Below, piece after piece: positions 8,638 to 17,234 of a stretch of 64,000 nucleotides of DNA (position 1 is its first letter; each line of letters begins with the position of its first letter). Location of the stretch: the NCBI GenBank assembly GCA_001544655.2, contig FCOD02000006.1:124001-188000 (forward strand). Reading direction: 5' to 3'. The translations under genes and the position numbers were made by a program. This DNA comes from Caballeronia turbans. GTDB lineage: Bacteria; Pseudomonadota; Gammaproteobacteria; Burkholderiales; Burkholderiaceae. The notes beneath the pieces are model-generated. The model saw only the letters and a program-made list of their open reading frames with translations, was not told the origin of the DNA and made no database searches.

Positions 8638-8692
8638 AAAAGCAGACTGAAATATTGCGTGTAATCGTTTCAAAAAGCTAGCATCTTCCAAT

Positions 8693-8727
8693 CCGCCTGA
8701 TAGTGCAAAAAATGCACTATCAGGCGG
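8693..8727. repeat. Perfect 15-bp inverted repeat with A5 loop
   Basis: CCGCCTGATAGTGCA at 8693-8707 is exactly mirrored at 8713-8727 around AAAAA. It follows the miaA stop by 56 nt. No T run follows on either strand, so it is not a standard intrinsic terminator. A protein-binding operator, a recombination end or a structured RNA are possible. Confidence 0.9.
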
Positions 8728-9229
8728 AAACGCTACACGGCTCAAACCGAATTCCTTCGCGTCGATCTTTCGAAAGTTCTATTCGACGGAACCATGCAAG
8801 ACTTAAGAAAAAGAGCGCCGGCCGTCCCATATATGACGTCAAAACGCTCGGCGGGTACCAAATCTCGAGACCAGCAGGCGGGGGCGCTGACAGCGGCCGA
8901 TTCCTGACTGCCGATGACATGTATGTCGAGTATCAAGGTAAAGTTTATCTAGGCGACCTAATCTCTTCCGGAACGCGTTTGACCGCACCCGTTTCCGAAT
9001 CCTCGACAACATTCCACTATCATCTGACGGCTCCGCGCCCGGCCTTCAACAAAATCGCCGCCGCGTTCCTCACAAGACAACTTGGATCTACTCCCGAGCA
9101 TGACGTTATGTACATTCCTGGTAGTTGTTATTCAGACGATGTATTTAGATGGGGATTCGGCATACCAAAGTCGCTGCGGCTATTGAACCAATTGATAGGC
9201 CAAGGCAACCGTAACCGCCCCACCCAAAA
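8703..9229 (+). pseudogene. Open frame without its own stop, possible truncated foreign gene
   Basis: From GTG 8703 (inside the palindrome) or ATG 8919 this frame stays open for about 175 codons through AT-richer sequence, where chance stops would be expected. It reads as plausible protein (GRFLTADDMYVEYQGKVYLG; HYHLTAPRPAFNKIAAAFL; DVMYIPGSCYSDDVFRWGFG). It has no stop before the terminator at 9233 and continues only as an antisense frame through purM, so its natural 3' end seems lost. No ribosome site is obvious. I recognise no family. A competing 37-codon frame (ATG 8794 to stop 8907) overlaps it. Confidence 0.4.
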
Positions 9230-9232
9230 AAC

Positions 9233-9261
9233 AAAAACCCTCGCGCAAAGCGAGGGTTTTT
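9233..9261 (-). terminator. Bidirectional intrinsic terminator downstream of purM
   Basis: AAAAACCCTCGC at 9233-9244 pairs perfectly with 9250-9261 around a 5-nt loop. A/T tracts on both sides let it work on either strand; it lies 29 nt past the purM stop on the minus strand. Confidence 0.9.
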
Positions 9262-9290
9262 GCCTTCAAATCAGCCCAATCGCGCGGCGC

Positions 9291-10346
9291 TCATACCACC
9301 ACCGTCTGCGCCTCCCCTTCCTTGCTCTCGCGCACGACGCCAATCTTCCACACCTGCTCGCCCGCAGCCGACAGCAAACCGGTAGCCGCATCGGCATCTT
9401 CCGCCGCGACGATCACCGCCATCCCGATGCCGCAATTGAACACGCGATGCATCTCCGCATCCGCGACGCCGCCGTGCTTCCGCAGCCAAGCGAAGAGCGG
9501 CGGCAGCGGCCACGCGCGATGATCCAGCTCGGCCGTGAGCCCTTCGCGCAGCACGCGCGGAATGTTTTCGACGAGACCGCCGCCCGTGATATGCGCCATG
9601 CCCTTCACGGTCACGCTTTGCATCGTCGAAAGCAGCGGCTTCACGTAGATGCGCGTCGGCGCCATCAGCGCGTCGGCAAGCGAGCGGCCGTCGAAGTCGG
9701 CGTTCAGATCGGGATTCGCGCGCTCGATGATCTTGCGCACCAGCGAATAACCGTTCGAATGAATCCCGCTCGAAGCCAGCCCGAGCACCACGTCGCCCGG
9801 CTTGATCGTGCTGCCGTCGATGATCTTGCTCTTTTCCACCGCGCCGACCGCGAAGCCCGCGAGGTCGTATTCGCCATCGGGATACATGCCCGGCATTTCC
9901 GCCGTCTCGCCGCCGATCAGCGCGCAGCCCGCCAGTTCGCAACCCGTCGCGATGCCCTTCACGACGTCGGCGGCGGTGTCCACGTCGAGCTTGCCGCACG
10001 CGAAGTAATCGAGGAAGAAGAGCGGCTCGGCGCCCTGCACGAGGATGTCGTTCACGCTCATCGCGACGAGATCCTGGCCGACGGTGTCATGACGGTTCAG
10101 CGTGAACGCGAGGCGCAGCTTCGTGCCTACGCCGTCCGTGCCCGACACGAGCACCGGCTCCTTGTACTTCTTCGGCACTTCGAAGAGCGCGCCGAATCCG
10201 CCGATGCCGCCCAGCACGCCGTCGCGCAAGGTTTTCTTGGCAAACGGCTTGATCCGGTCGACGAGCGCGTCGCCCGCGTCGATGTCCACGCCCGCGTCGC
10301 GATACGACAAACCTTGGGCGTCTGGAGCGGATTTCGGTTGATTCAT
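9291..10346 (-). CDS. purM: Phosphoribosylformylglycinamidine cyclo-ligase PurM
   Basis: The 351-aa AIR synthetase closes the imidazole ring in purine synthesis (FGAM + ATP to AIR). Clear motifs include [69 protein letters not shown] and [13 protein letters not shown]. Start ATG 10346 gives the usual MNQPKSAP-type N-terminus, although the preceding sequence is pyrimidine-rich with no ribosome site. It is divergent from hda, with a palindromic -10 region at 10368-10386 between them. Confidence 0.97.
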   Translation of the reverse strand: MNQPKSAPDAQGLSYRDAGVDIDAGDALVDRIKPFAKKTLRDGVLGGIGGFGALFEVPKKYKEPVLVSGTDGVGTKLRLAFTLNRHDTVGQDLVAMSVNDILVQGAEPLFFLDYFACGKLDVDTAADVVKGIATGCELAGCALIGGETAEMPGMYPDGEYDLAGFAVGAVEKSKIIDGSTIKPGDVVLGLASSGIHSNGYSLVRKIIERANPDLNADFDGRSLADALMAPTRIYVKPLLSTMQSVTVKGMAHITGGGLVENIPRVLREGLTAELDHRAWPLPPLFAWLRKHGGVADAEMHRVFNCGIGMAVIVAAEDADAATGLLSAAGEQVWKIGVVRESKEGEAQTVVV

Positions 10347-10367
10347 GGGGAGGGAAGCAAGAAGGTC

Positions 10368-10386
10368 GGTAAAATGCGATTTTACC
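10368..10386. promoter_or_regulatory. Palindromic divergent -10 region between purM and hda
   Basis: GGTAAAA and TTTTACC mirror each other around TGCGA, so the same TAAAAT -10-like hexamer appears on both strands. It lies 22 nt upstream of the purM ATG and about 210 nt upstream of the hda start. It is a candidate shared divergent promoter core or operator. Confidence 0.45.
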
Positions 10387-10596
10387 CGATGATGACCCGA
10401 CGACGGTCGGCAGGCCGGATTTTCCCGCGTTCGCCAGAAATCGCGAAGGCGCTCTTTTCGAGATCGAAGCCGGTCTGAAAAGCGCCCGAGCCACGGCCGC
10501 ACAGGGCGCTCCGCTGCGGCTTTGCGCGTACACCCGTGGCTCATCCGGCAGTTTTCAAGATATGCCCGACTCAAGGCCCGACGACACCGATCTCCC

Positions 10597-11412
10597 GTGC
10601 AACGCCAACTGACGCTCGATCTGGGCACGCCGCCGCCCGCCACCTTCGACAATTTTTTCGCCGCCGGCAATCACGAACTGATCGCGCGGTTGCGCGAGCT
10701 CGAAGGCGCACTCGCGGCCGGGCCGGTCGCCGACCGCACGTTCTACGTGTGGGGCGAGCCGGGCAGCGGCCGCAGCCATCTGCTGCAGGCGCTCACGCAC
10801 GAGGCGAACGGCCATGCGCGCTACCTGAGCCCGCAAAGCGCGCTCAACGCGTTCGGCTTCGATCCGCGCGTGACGCTTTACGCCGTCGACGATTGCGACC
10901 GCCTGTCCGCCGCGCAGCAGATCGCCCTCTTCAATCTCTTCAACGAAGTGCGCGCGTATCCGTCGAGCGCGCTCGTCGCCACCGGCAACGACGCGCCGCT
11001 CGCGCTCACCGTGCGCGAAGATCTGCGCACACGGCTCGGCTGGGGCCTCGTGTTCCATCTGCAGCCGCTTTCCGACGAAGCGAAGGCGTCGGTGCTGAAG
11101 CACGCGGCGCGCGAACGCGGCATCGTGCTCGCCGAGGACGTGCCCGGCTATCTGCTCACGCACTTCAGGCGCGACATGCCGAGCCTCATGGCCCTGCTCG
11201 ACGAGCTCGACCGCTTCTCGCTGGAGCAAAAGCGCGCGGTGACGCGCCCGCTCCTGCGCACGATGCTCCAGCAAACGGGCCGCGCCGCGCCGCTCGTTCC
11301 CGTGTCGGCGCAAGAACGGCCGTCCGGCGCGCCGTCCGATCTCCCCGGCGATCCGCTCGACCCCGATCCCCGCGCGGCCGCGCCGGACAACGCCCCGACC
11401 CGCTTCAAGTAA
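10597..11412 (+). CDS. hda: DnaA-like regulatory inactivator Hda
   Basis: The 271-aa AAA+ protein resembles the central DnaA ATPase domain. The N-terminal QRQLTLDLG is a sliding-clamp binding motif, as in Hda proteins, which act with the beta clamp to hydrolyse DnaA-bound ATP after replication starts. The Walker A variant [14 protein letters not shown] (~53-66) and AVDDCDRL follow. GTG 10597 was chosen because it places the clamp motif at residues 2-10; no ribosome site is visible. The C-terminal ~50 residues are Pro/Asp-rich and look disordered. The HAD gene follows 11 nt after the stop. Confidence 0.9.
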   Translation: MQRQLTLDLGTPPPATFDNFFAAGNHELIARLRELEGALAAGPVADRTFYVWGEPGSGRSHLLQALTHEANGHARYLSPQSALNAFGFDPRVTLYAVDDCDRLSAAQQIALFNLFNEVRAYPSSALVATGNDAPLALTVREDLRTRLGWGLVFHLQPLSDEAKASVLKHAARERGIVLAEDVPGYLLTHFRRDMPSLMALLDELDRFSLEQKRAVTRPLLRTMLQQTGRAAPLVPVSAQERPSGAPSDLPGDPLDPDPRAAAPDNAPTRFK

Positions 11413-11415
11413 AAT
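11410..11415 (+). promoter_or_regulatory. -10-like TAAAAT before the HAD phosphatase gene
   Basis: TAAAAT overlaps the hda stop codon and ends 8 nt before the ATG at 11424; no Shine-Dalgarno sequence lies between. This would give a leader of 0-2 nt if used. No good -35 is visible. Confidence 0.35.
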
Positions 11416-11423
11416 GCGCACCC

Positions 11424-12110
11424 ATGAACCTCGCCCTCTTTGATCTCGACCACACGCTCATTCCCACCGACAGCGACCATGAATGGGGCCGCTTCATGGT
11501 GAAGCTCGGCATCGTCGACGGGGAATCCTTCGCGCGTCAGAACGACGCCTTCTACGCCGATTACAAGGCGGGCGTGCTCGACATCAACGCGTATCTGCAC
11601 GCGATGCTCGCGCCGCTCGCGAAATACTCGCGCGAGCAGCTCACCGACTGGCACGCGCAGTTCATGCGCGAGGTGATCAATCCGCGCATCGTGCCGGCCG
11701 CCGTCACGCTGGTGCGCGAGCATCAGGACAACGGCGACCTTTGCTGTCTCGTCACGGCGACCAACGCGTTCATCACCGCGCCGATCGCGGAAGCCTTCGG
11801 CATCGAAACGTTGATCGCATGCGAAGTGGAAACCGTGGACGACCATCCGCACGGCGCGCTCACCGGCCGGCCGACCGGCACGCCGAGCTATCGCGAAGGC
11901 AAGATCGTGCGGGTCGAGCAATGGCTCGCATCGATCGGCAAGACGCTGTCCGACTTCAGGCACAGCTATTTCTACAGCGACTCGCACAATGACATCCCGC
12001 TGCTGGAGCGCGTCACCGATCCAGTCGCGACCAACCCCGACGACACCCTGCGCGCGCATGCGCAAGCCAAAGGCTGGCGCATCCTGAACCTGTTCGACAC
12101 ACGTGATTAA
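11424..12110 (+). CDS. HAD-IB (SerB-like) phosphatase
   Basis: The 228-aa haloacid-dehalogenase-superfamily hydrolase of subfamily IB has motif I FDLDHTLIPTDSDHEW (nucleophile Asp8), motif II CLVTATNAF and motif III/IV YSDSHNDIPLLE. SerB-like members dephosphorylate small metabolites such as phosphoserine or histidinol phosphate; the substrate cannot be named here. The gene starts 11 nt after hda and overlaps the following pcnB start by 8 nt, so it sits in the hda-HAD-pcnB transcription unit. Confidence 0.88.
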   Translation: MNLALFDLDHTLIPTDSDHEWGRFMVKLGIVDGESFARQNDAFYADYKAGVLDINAYLHAMLAPLAKYSREQLTDWHAQFMREVINPRIVPAAVTLVREHQDNGDLCCLVTATNAFITAPIAEAFGIETLIACEVETVDDHPHGALTGRPTGTPSYREGKIVRVEQWLASIGKTLSDFRHSYFYSDSHNDIPLLERVTDPVATNPDDTLRAHAQAKGWRILNLFDTRD

Positions 12111-13680
12111 AAAACTCATCCGCAAGCTGTTCGGGCAAGAAAGCGCCGACTCCAACGAAAGCGCAGCGAACGACACGACGGCGGCTTCGCCCGACGCCAA
12201 GCCCGCTCGCAAGAGCACGCGCAAGAAAGCCGCCGCGCCCGTGAAGCGCGACCCGAATGTGCCGGTGATCCTGTCGTCGGACATTCACGGCATCGATCCG
12301 TCGCTGATCTCGAAGAACGCGGTCCGCGTGACCGACGGCTTGCAGCACGCGGGGCATCGCGCGTTCATCGTCGGCGGCGCGGTGCGCGATCTGCTGCTCG
12401 GCGTCGCGCCGAAAGACTTCGACGTCGCGACCGACGCCACACCCGATCAGGTGCAGAAGCTCTTTCGCCGCGCGCGCATCATCGGGCGGCGCTTTCAGAT
12501 CGTGCACGTGCAGTTCGGGCAGGAGATCATCGAGACATCGACGTTTCGCGCGTTGATGGACGCCCCGCCCGAGCCGGTGTCGGAGCCGCCGCGCCGCCTT
12601 AAACGCGGCGAGCTCGATGGCCGCACGCATGCCGTCGATGCGAGCGGCCGCGTGTTGCGCGACAACGTCTGGGGCGAGCAGCACGAAGACGCCACGCGCC
12701 GCGACTTCACTATCAACGCGATGTACTACGATCCGGCCACGCAAACCGTGCTGGACTATCACGACGGCATGGCCGATATCCGCGCGCGCCTGTTGCGCAT
12801 GATCGGCGATCCGGCCACGCGTTATCGCGAAGATCCGGTGCGCATGCTGCGCGTCGTGCGCTTCGCGGCGAAGCTCGGCTTCGAAATCGACGAGGCCACG
12901 CGCGCGCCGATCAAGGATCTCGCCGACCTGATGAACAACGTGCCGGCCGCGCGTCTCTTCGATGAAATGCTGAAGCTGCTGCTCTCGGGTCATGCGCTCG
13001 CGTGTCTCACACGGCTGCGTCAGGAAGGCTTGCATCATGGCGTGCTGCCGCTGCTCGACGTCGTGCTCGAACAGCCGCACGGCGAGAAGTTCGTCACGCT
13101 CGCGCTCACGAGCACCGACGAGCGCGTGCGCGCCGGCAAGCCGGTTTCGCCGGGCTTTCTCTTCGCCACGCTCTTGTGGCACGACGTGCAGACGCGCTGG
13201 CAGCAATACACCGCGAACGGCGAGTATCCGGTGCCTGCCTTGCATCGCGCGATGGACGATGTCCTCGACATGCAGACCGAGAAGCTCGCGATCCACAAGC
13301 GCTACTCGTCGGATATGCGCGAGATCTGGAGTCTTCAGCATCGGCTGGAAAAGCGCGGCCGCAGCGCGCTGAAGCTGCTGGAACACCAAAGATTCAGAGC
13401 GGGGTATGATTTCCTGCTACTGCGTTGCGAATCGGGCGAACTCGATGCGGCCATCGGCCAGTGGTGGAGCGACTTCATCGACGGCGATCATGCCGAGCGC
13501 GAAGCACTGTTGTCGCAAGGCGGCAAGGAGCGCAACGGCCCGAAGAAGCGCAGGCGCCGCAGCAACGCGAAACGCCGCTCGGGCGAGCCGGGTGCGCCGG
13601 TCGAGCAGGCTGAACAAGGAAACGATGGCGACACGATCTCGAGTGCGGCGAACAAGCGCGAAGACGCCGACAACGAGTAA
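12103..13680 (+). CDS. pcnB: Poly(A) polymerase PcnB
   Basis: The 525-aa nucleotidyltransferase adds A tails to RNA 3' ends, promoting decay. The catalytic fold is seen at FIVGGAVRDLLLG (~88-100) and KDFDVATDATP (~105-115), followed by RRFQIVHVQFG, the tRNA-nucleotidyltransferase/poly(A)-polymerase RNA-binding segment (RYREDPVRMLRVVRFAAKLGF) and an Arg/Lys-rich C-terminal tail (KKRRRRSNAKRRSGEPG). The bacterial poly(A) polymerase is separated from CCA-adding enzymes mainly by overall length and this basic tail. GTG 12103 overlaps the HAD gene stop. Confidence 0.93.
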   Translation: MIKKLIRKLFGQESADSNESAANDTTAASPDAKPARKSTRKKAAAPVKRDPNVPVILSSDIHGIDPSLISKNAVRVTDGLQHAGHRAFIVGGAVRDLLLGVAPKDFDVATDATPDQVQKLFRRARIIGRRFQIVHVQFGQEIIETSTFRALMDAPPEPVSEPPRRLKRGELDGRTHAVDASGRVLRDNVWGEQHEDATRRDFTINAMYYDPATQTVLDYHDGMADIRARLLRMIGDPATRYREDPVRMLRVVRFAAKLGFEIDEATRAPIKDLADLMNNVPAARLFDEMLKLLLSGHALACLTRLRQEGLHHGVLPLLDVVLEQPHGEKFVTLALTSTDERVRAGKPVSPGFLFATLLWHDVQTRWQQYTANGEYPVPALHRAMDDVLDMQTEKLAIHKRYSSDMREIWSLQHRLEKRGRSALKLLEHQRFRAGYDFLLLRCESGELDAAIGQWWSDFIDGDHAEREALLSQGGKERNGPKKRRRRSNAKRRSGEPGAPVEQAEQGNDGDTISSAANKREDADNE

Positions 13681-13690
13681 CGCCGGTTTT

Positions 13691-13740
13691 GGTTACAGTA
13701 GCGAAGAGCGACGTTGCTTTCCTCGCTTTTCGCTGTGACC
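13691..13740 (+). repeat. Long imperfect hairpin between pcnB and folK
   Basis: The arm at 13691-13711 pairs with 13723-13740 over about 18 positions (GCGAAGAGCGA against TCGCTTTTCGC, then GGTTACA against TGTGACC, with two wobbles and a 2-nt bulge). The gap between the genes is 79 nt and there is no T run, so it looks like a processing or stability hairpin rather than a terminator. Confidence 0.6.
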
Positions 13741-13759
13741 CACGCGTAGGACTTCTGCC

Positions 13760-14317
13760 ATGACGATTGCTTATCTGGGCCTGGGGGCGAATCTCGGCGA
13801 TGCGCGCCAGACCCTGAAAGACGCAGTCGTGTGTCTCGCTCAGCAACACACGATCACCGTGCTCGCGAAATCGAGCCTCTATCGCACCGCCCCGATCGAT
13901 GCATCGGGCGACGACTATTTCAATTGCGTCGTCAAGCTCGAAACGAGCCTGCCGGCGCGATCGCTTCTGCGCCTGTGTCATCACATCGAAGAGCAGTTCG
14001 GGCGCGAGCGGCCGTATCGCAATGCGCCGCGCACGCTCGATCTCGACATCCTGCTGTACGGTGCATCGAGCATCGACGAAGCGGATCTCGTCGTGCCGCA
14101 CCCGCGCATGACCGAGCGCGCCTTCGTGCTCGTGCCGCTCATCGAACTCGAGCCGGATCTCATTCTTCCCCAACGCGGCCGCGCGGATGCGTTCATCGCG
14201 GGCGTCGCCGATCAGCGCATCGAAAAAGTCGCGACATGCCAGTGCATGGTCGGAACGAACCCGCGCGACGCCGACGCAACCGCCGTCTCATCCAACCACA
14301 AGACAGACTGCCGATGA
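13760..14317 (+). CDS. folK: 6-hydroxymethyl-7,8-dihydropterin pyrophosphokinase FolK
   Basis: The 185-aa folate enzyme transfers pyrophosphate from ATP to hydroxymethyl-dihydropterin. Motifs: YLGLGANLGDAR at the N-terminus, SLYRTAPI, RPYRNAPRTLDLDILLYG with the metal-binding DLD, and PHPRMTERAFVLVPL. The C-terminal ~25 residues extend past the usual end. It overlaps the downstream kinase gene by ATGA (14314-14317). The order pcnB-folK-kinase-panB joins folate and pantothenate steps with RNA decay, a common beta-proteobacterial arrangement. Confidence 0.97.
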   Translation: MTIAYLGLGANLGDARQTLKDAVVCLAQQHTITVLAKSSLYRTAPIDASGDDYFNCVVKLETSLPARSLLRLCHHIEEQFGRERPYRNAPRTLDLDILLYGASSIDEADLVVPHPRMTERAFVLVPLIELEPDLILPQRGRADAFIAGVADQRIEKVATCQCMVGTNPRDADATAVSSNHKTDCR

Positions 14318-14994
14318 GCGCTCCACCACTCACCGTGACCGCGCCGCAACTGCGGCCGCCGCATCGTTACATCGCGATCGAAGGGCCGATCGGCGTCGGC
14401 AAGACGACGCTCGCGACGCTGCTCGCCGAACGCTGGTCGATGCGCACGCTCTTCGAGCGTCCGCAGGACAATCCGTTTCTCGAACGCTTCTATCGCGACA
14501 CCACGCGACACGCGCTCGCCACGCAATTGAGTTTCGCGTTACAGCGCGCATCGCAGACGCAGGAAGCCGCCGATATCGTGACGAGCGGCGCCGCGTTGAT
14601 GACCGACTTCCTCACGCAGAAGAGCGATCTCTTCGCGCGCCTCACGCTCCCCGACGACGAGTTCCAGCTCTACAAGGAGGTCGCCTCGCGCATACGCTCG
14701 AGCGGCCCCGCGCCCGATCTCGTCGTCTATCTGCAGGCGAGCCCTGAAGTGCTCTTCTCGCGCATCCAGAAACGCGCGCTGCCGATGGAGCTGCAAATCT
14801 CCGATTCGTATCTGCGCGCGCTCTGCGATGCTTATAACGACTTCTTCTATCACTATGACGCGACGCCGTTGCTCACCGTGAATGCGGAGCACCTGAACCC
14901 GCTCGAATCGGACGACGATCTCGCGCTCCTGATCGAACGCATCGAATCAATGCGCGGACGCAAGGAATTCTTTGTCAAAGGCGTATCGGTTTGA
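14314..14994 (+). CDS. Deoxynucleoside kinase (dGK/dCK family)
   Basis: The 226-aa protein belongs to the deoxyguanosine/deoxycytidine kinase family, which phosphorylates salvaged deoxynucleosides. The P-loop is IEGPIGVGKTTLA (~22-34). FERPQDNPFLERFY is the family substrate-site segment, and the RIQKRALPMELQISDSYL region corresponds to the RxxKR lid and specificity helix. Which deoxynucleoside is used cannot be told. It is translationally coupled to folK by the ATGA overlap and followed 49 nt later by panB. Confidence 0.9.
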   Translation: MSAPPLTVTAPQLRPPHRYIAIEGPIGVGKTTLATLLAERWSMRTLFERPQDNPFLERFYRDTTRHALATQLSFALQRASQTQEAADIVTSGAALMTDFLTQKSDLFARLTLPDDEFQLYKEVASRIRSSGPAPDLVVYLQASPEVLFSRIQKRALPMELQISDSYLRALCDAYNDFFYHYDATPLLTVNAEHLNPLESDDDLALLIERIESMRGRKEFFVKGVSV

Positions 14995-15043
14995 GCGCGT
15001 CGCGCGGCCCCGCCCTCTTTAGCGACTCTTTAGTGAAACGATC

Positions 15044-15859
15044 ATGACGTATCTGCAGGAAACGAATCGCTCGACGATCACCGTACCCAAGCTTCAATCC
15101 ATGCGCGAGGCCGGCGAGCGCATCGCGATGCTCACGTGCTACGACGCGAGCTTCGGCGCGCTGCTCGACCGCGCGGGCGTCGATGTCATGTTGATCGGCG
15201 ATTCGCTCGGCAATGTGCTGCAAGGGCACAGCACGACGCTGCCCGTCACGCTCGCCGACATTGCCTATCACACGGCATCCGTCGCGCGCGGCAACCGGAG
15301 CGCGCTCATCGTCGCGGACATGCCGTTCGGCACGATCGGCTCGAAGGAAGATGCCTATGCGAACGCCGTGCAACTGATGCGCGCGGGCGCCCAGATGGTG
15401 AAGATCGAAGGCGGCGAATGGCTCGCGGACACCGTGCGCTTCCTCGTCGAGCGGTCGATTCCGGTATGCGGGCACGTCGGGCTCACGCCGCAATCGGTGC
15501 ACGCGTTCGGCGGCTTCAAGGTGCAGGGCAAGTCCGAAGCGGCGGCCGAACAGATGAAGCGCGACGCCATCGCGCTGCAGGAGGCGGGCGCCCAGCTGCT
15601 CGTGATCGAAGCGGTGCCGACGCTGCTCGCGCGCGATGTCACGCAGGCGCTTGCGATTCCGACTATCGGCATCGGCGCGGGCATCGACTGCTCGGGACAA
15701 GTGCTCGTGCTGCACGACATGCTCGGCATCTTTCACGGCAAGCGGCCTCGCTTCGTCAAGGACTTCATGCAAGGCCAGCCGAGCATTTTCGCGGCCGTCG
15801 AAGCGTATGTGCGCGCCGTGAAGGACGGCAGCTTCCCGGGTCCCGAGCACACGTTCTGA
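15044..15859 (+). CDS. panB: 3-methyl-2-oxobutanoate hydroxymethyltransferase PanB
   Basis: The 271-aa enzyme transfers a hydroxymethyl group from methylene-THF to ketoisovalerate, the first step to pantothenate. Visible motifs are [27 protein letters not shown] (metal-binding Asp53), [33 protein letters not shown] with the catalytic Glu, and [20 protein letters not shown]. The length is typical. Its link with folK is metabolic, since folate supplies the one-carbon unit. Confidence 0.97.
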   Translation: MTYLQETNRSTITVPKLQSMREAGERIAMLTCYDASFGALLDRAGVDVMLIGDSLGNVLQGHSTTLPVTLADIAYHTASVARGNRSALIVADMPFGTIGSKEDAYANAVQLMRAGAQMVKIEGGEWLADTVRFLVERSIPVCGHVGLTPQSVHAFGGFKVQGKSEAAAEQMKRDAIALQEAGAQLLVIEAVPTLLARDVTQALAIPTIGIGAGIDCSGQVLVLHDMLGIFHGKRPRFVKDFMQGQPSIFAAVEAYVRAVKDGSFPGPEHTF

Positions 15860-15984
15860 GCGATGCCGTGAACGCGGGCCACGCCTTTCGATGTCTGCGC
15901 CCACGAACTGAGTTTTTTCGTACATACTGCCGAGCTTCCTGCGCGTACCCTTGCCCATAGTCACTAAAAAGAGCGAGAACGATC

Positions 15985-16284
15985 ATGTGGCACGTCCTTC
16001 CCGATGAATATGTCCGAGCCCAACTGGCCGTGGGCTCGCTCGTCGCGCTGGGCGTGGCGCGTGTGGTGGCGGCGGGAATCGGTGCGCAGCATCACTGGCG
16101 CATTGCGGCGGTGACGCGCTGGTTCATCGGCGCGGCGTTCGTATTCTGCCTGCCACAATTGCTCGAAGTGCTGTTCGTCGTGGATTCACATACCGCGTTC
16201 GTCGAACTGCAGGGCAAGATCATCGGCTGCGCAGTGGCGCTCTTTTGCGCGCCGATCGTCTCTCACAAACTCGGCTACGAATAA
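15985..16284 (+). CDS. Small membrane protein of unknown function, 99 aa
   Basis: The product has three hydrophobic segments (about 14-31, 45-63 and 77-92), with QHHWRIAAVTRWF between the first two. The start ATG 15985 is preceded by GAGCGAG. I do not recognise a family; it is an inner-membrane protein by composition. It ends 8 nt before the convergent CopD-like gene and is not obviously part of the panB unit (125 nt away). Confidence 0.65.
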   Translation: MWHVLPDEYVRAQLAVGSLVALGVARVVAAGIGAQHHWRIAAVTRWFIGAAFVFCLPQLLEVLFVVDSHTAFVELQGKIIGCAVALFCAPIVSHKLGYE

Positions 16285-16292
16285 GCGCGCGC

Positions 16293-17234
16293 TCAGCCCG
16301 CCAGCGCCGATCCCGGCACGCTGTGCGACAGCACGGCCGCTGCCACGAACACGCCGGCCATCATCACTGCTTCCATGCGCATGACGTTGATGACCGTGTG
16401 AGCGTCCATCGTCGATGCAGAGCGTTGCAGACGCGGCAACGCCGACCATCGATTCAGCGCGCCGAACGCGAGCGCCGCCGCGACCAGCGCGATCTTCACG
16501 ATCAACGCGTGGCCCCAGGTGCTCGCAGTGAGCGTCGCGAGAGAGCCGGCGGCGCCGCGCCACGCATTGAACACGCCCGTCAGGACGACGAGCACGACCG
16601 CCAGCGACGCCGCTCGCGACATGCGCGCAACCGTGCGGATCAAAGCCGCGCGCGCCACCGAGGTATCGAGCGCCGGCAACACGAACGCGCCCGCGATGAC
16701 GATGCCACCCCACGCCGCGGTCGCGAGCAGATGCAGCGTTTGCACACCTTCGGCGAAGGAGAACGCGCCCGCGTCGGCTGCGTGGCCGATCGCCGACTTT
16801 CCCGCAGCGACGATCAGCGCGGCGAGCACCGTCGATACGATCCGCGAAATCGATAGCGGCGCGCCGCTCGCCGCGAGCAACAAAAGCACGCTGCCCGCGA
16901 GCGCGACCGACCAGCCGATGCCCACGTGCGTGCCCGTCGCGACGAGCCACAACGACGCGCCCGCTTGCAGGATGGGCACGCCGCTCATTGCCGCCGACTG
17001 CAGCCACAAAGAAACGAAGTTGCACGAAACCAGCACGATTGCAGCGATCAGACCCCCGCGCGCGGCACGCCGACATCCCTGCCGCGCGGGCAAAACGGCC
17101 GAAGGTGGCGCGAACGCCTGTTCGCGCGACAGCCAGCCGGCCAAGAGCAACGCGCCGAGCGTGCAGGCAAAGGCGAGATCGGCGAGCGCCGCGAATGCCG
17201 TCTGCGCAAGCCAGAGAGGATCGTCGTTCATCAT
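16293..17234 (-). CDS. CopD-family (copper resistance D) membrane protein
   Basis: The 313-aa polytopic protein has about eight membrane helices. The C-terminal half carries the CopD signature: a His in GHAADAGAFSF, then LHLLATAAWGGIVIAG, VVLTGVFNAWRG and STWGHALIVKIALV. CopD-type proteins move copper across the inner membrane, usually with a periplasmic CopC. No CopC is adjacent, though two c-type cytochromes lie upstream on the other strand. Two ATGs (17234 and 17231) are possible starts. Codon use is like the neighbours. Confidence 0.8.
   Translation of the reverse strand: MMNDDPLWLAQTAFAALADLAFACTLGALLLAGWLSREQAFAPPSAVLPARQGCRRAARGGLIAAIVLVSCNFVSLWLQSAAMSGVPILQAGASLWLVATGTHVGIGWSVALAGSVLLLLAASGAPLSISRIVSTVLAALIVAAGKSAIGHAADAGAFSFAEGVQTLHLLATAAWGGIVIAGAFVLPALDTSVARAALIRTVARMSRAASLAVVLVVLTGVFNAWRGAAGSLATLTASTWGHALIVKIALVAAALAFGALNRWSALPRLQRSASTMDAHTVINVMRMEAVMMAGVFVAAAVLSHSVPGSALAG

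Larger units (their letters stand above)
8638..9290. other. AT-richer orphan segment between miaA and purM
   Basis: This 653-nt stretch is visibly AT-richer than both flanks, contains a perfect 15-bp palindrome at 8693-8727 and ends in a bidirectional terminator at 9233-9261. It carries one long open frame without its own stop (described separately). No transposase, integrase or attachment-site repeat was recognised. Confidence 0.6.

Noticed and set aside
8703-10478. A single long open frame running from the orphan segment across the purM region
   Set aside because: The part beyond ~9230 crosses the terminator and then runs antisense through purM, where high GC keeps the complementary frame open; only the first ~175 codons are considered.
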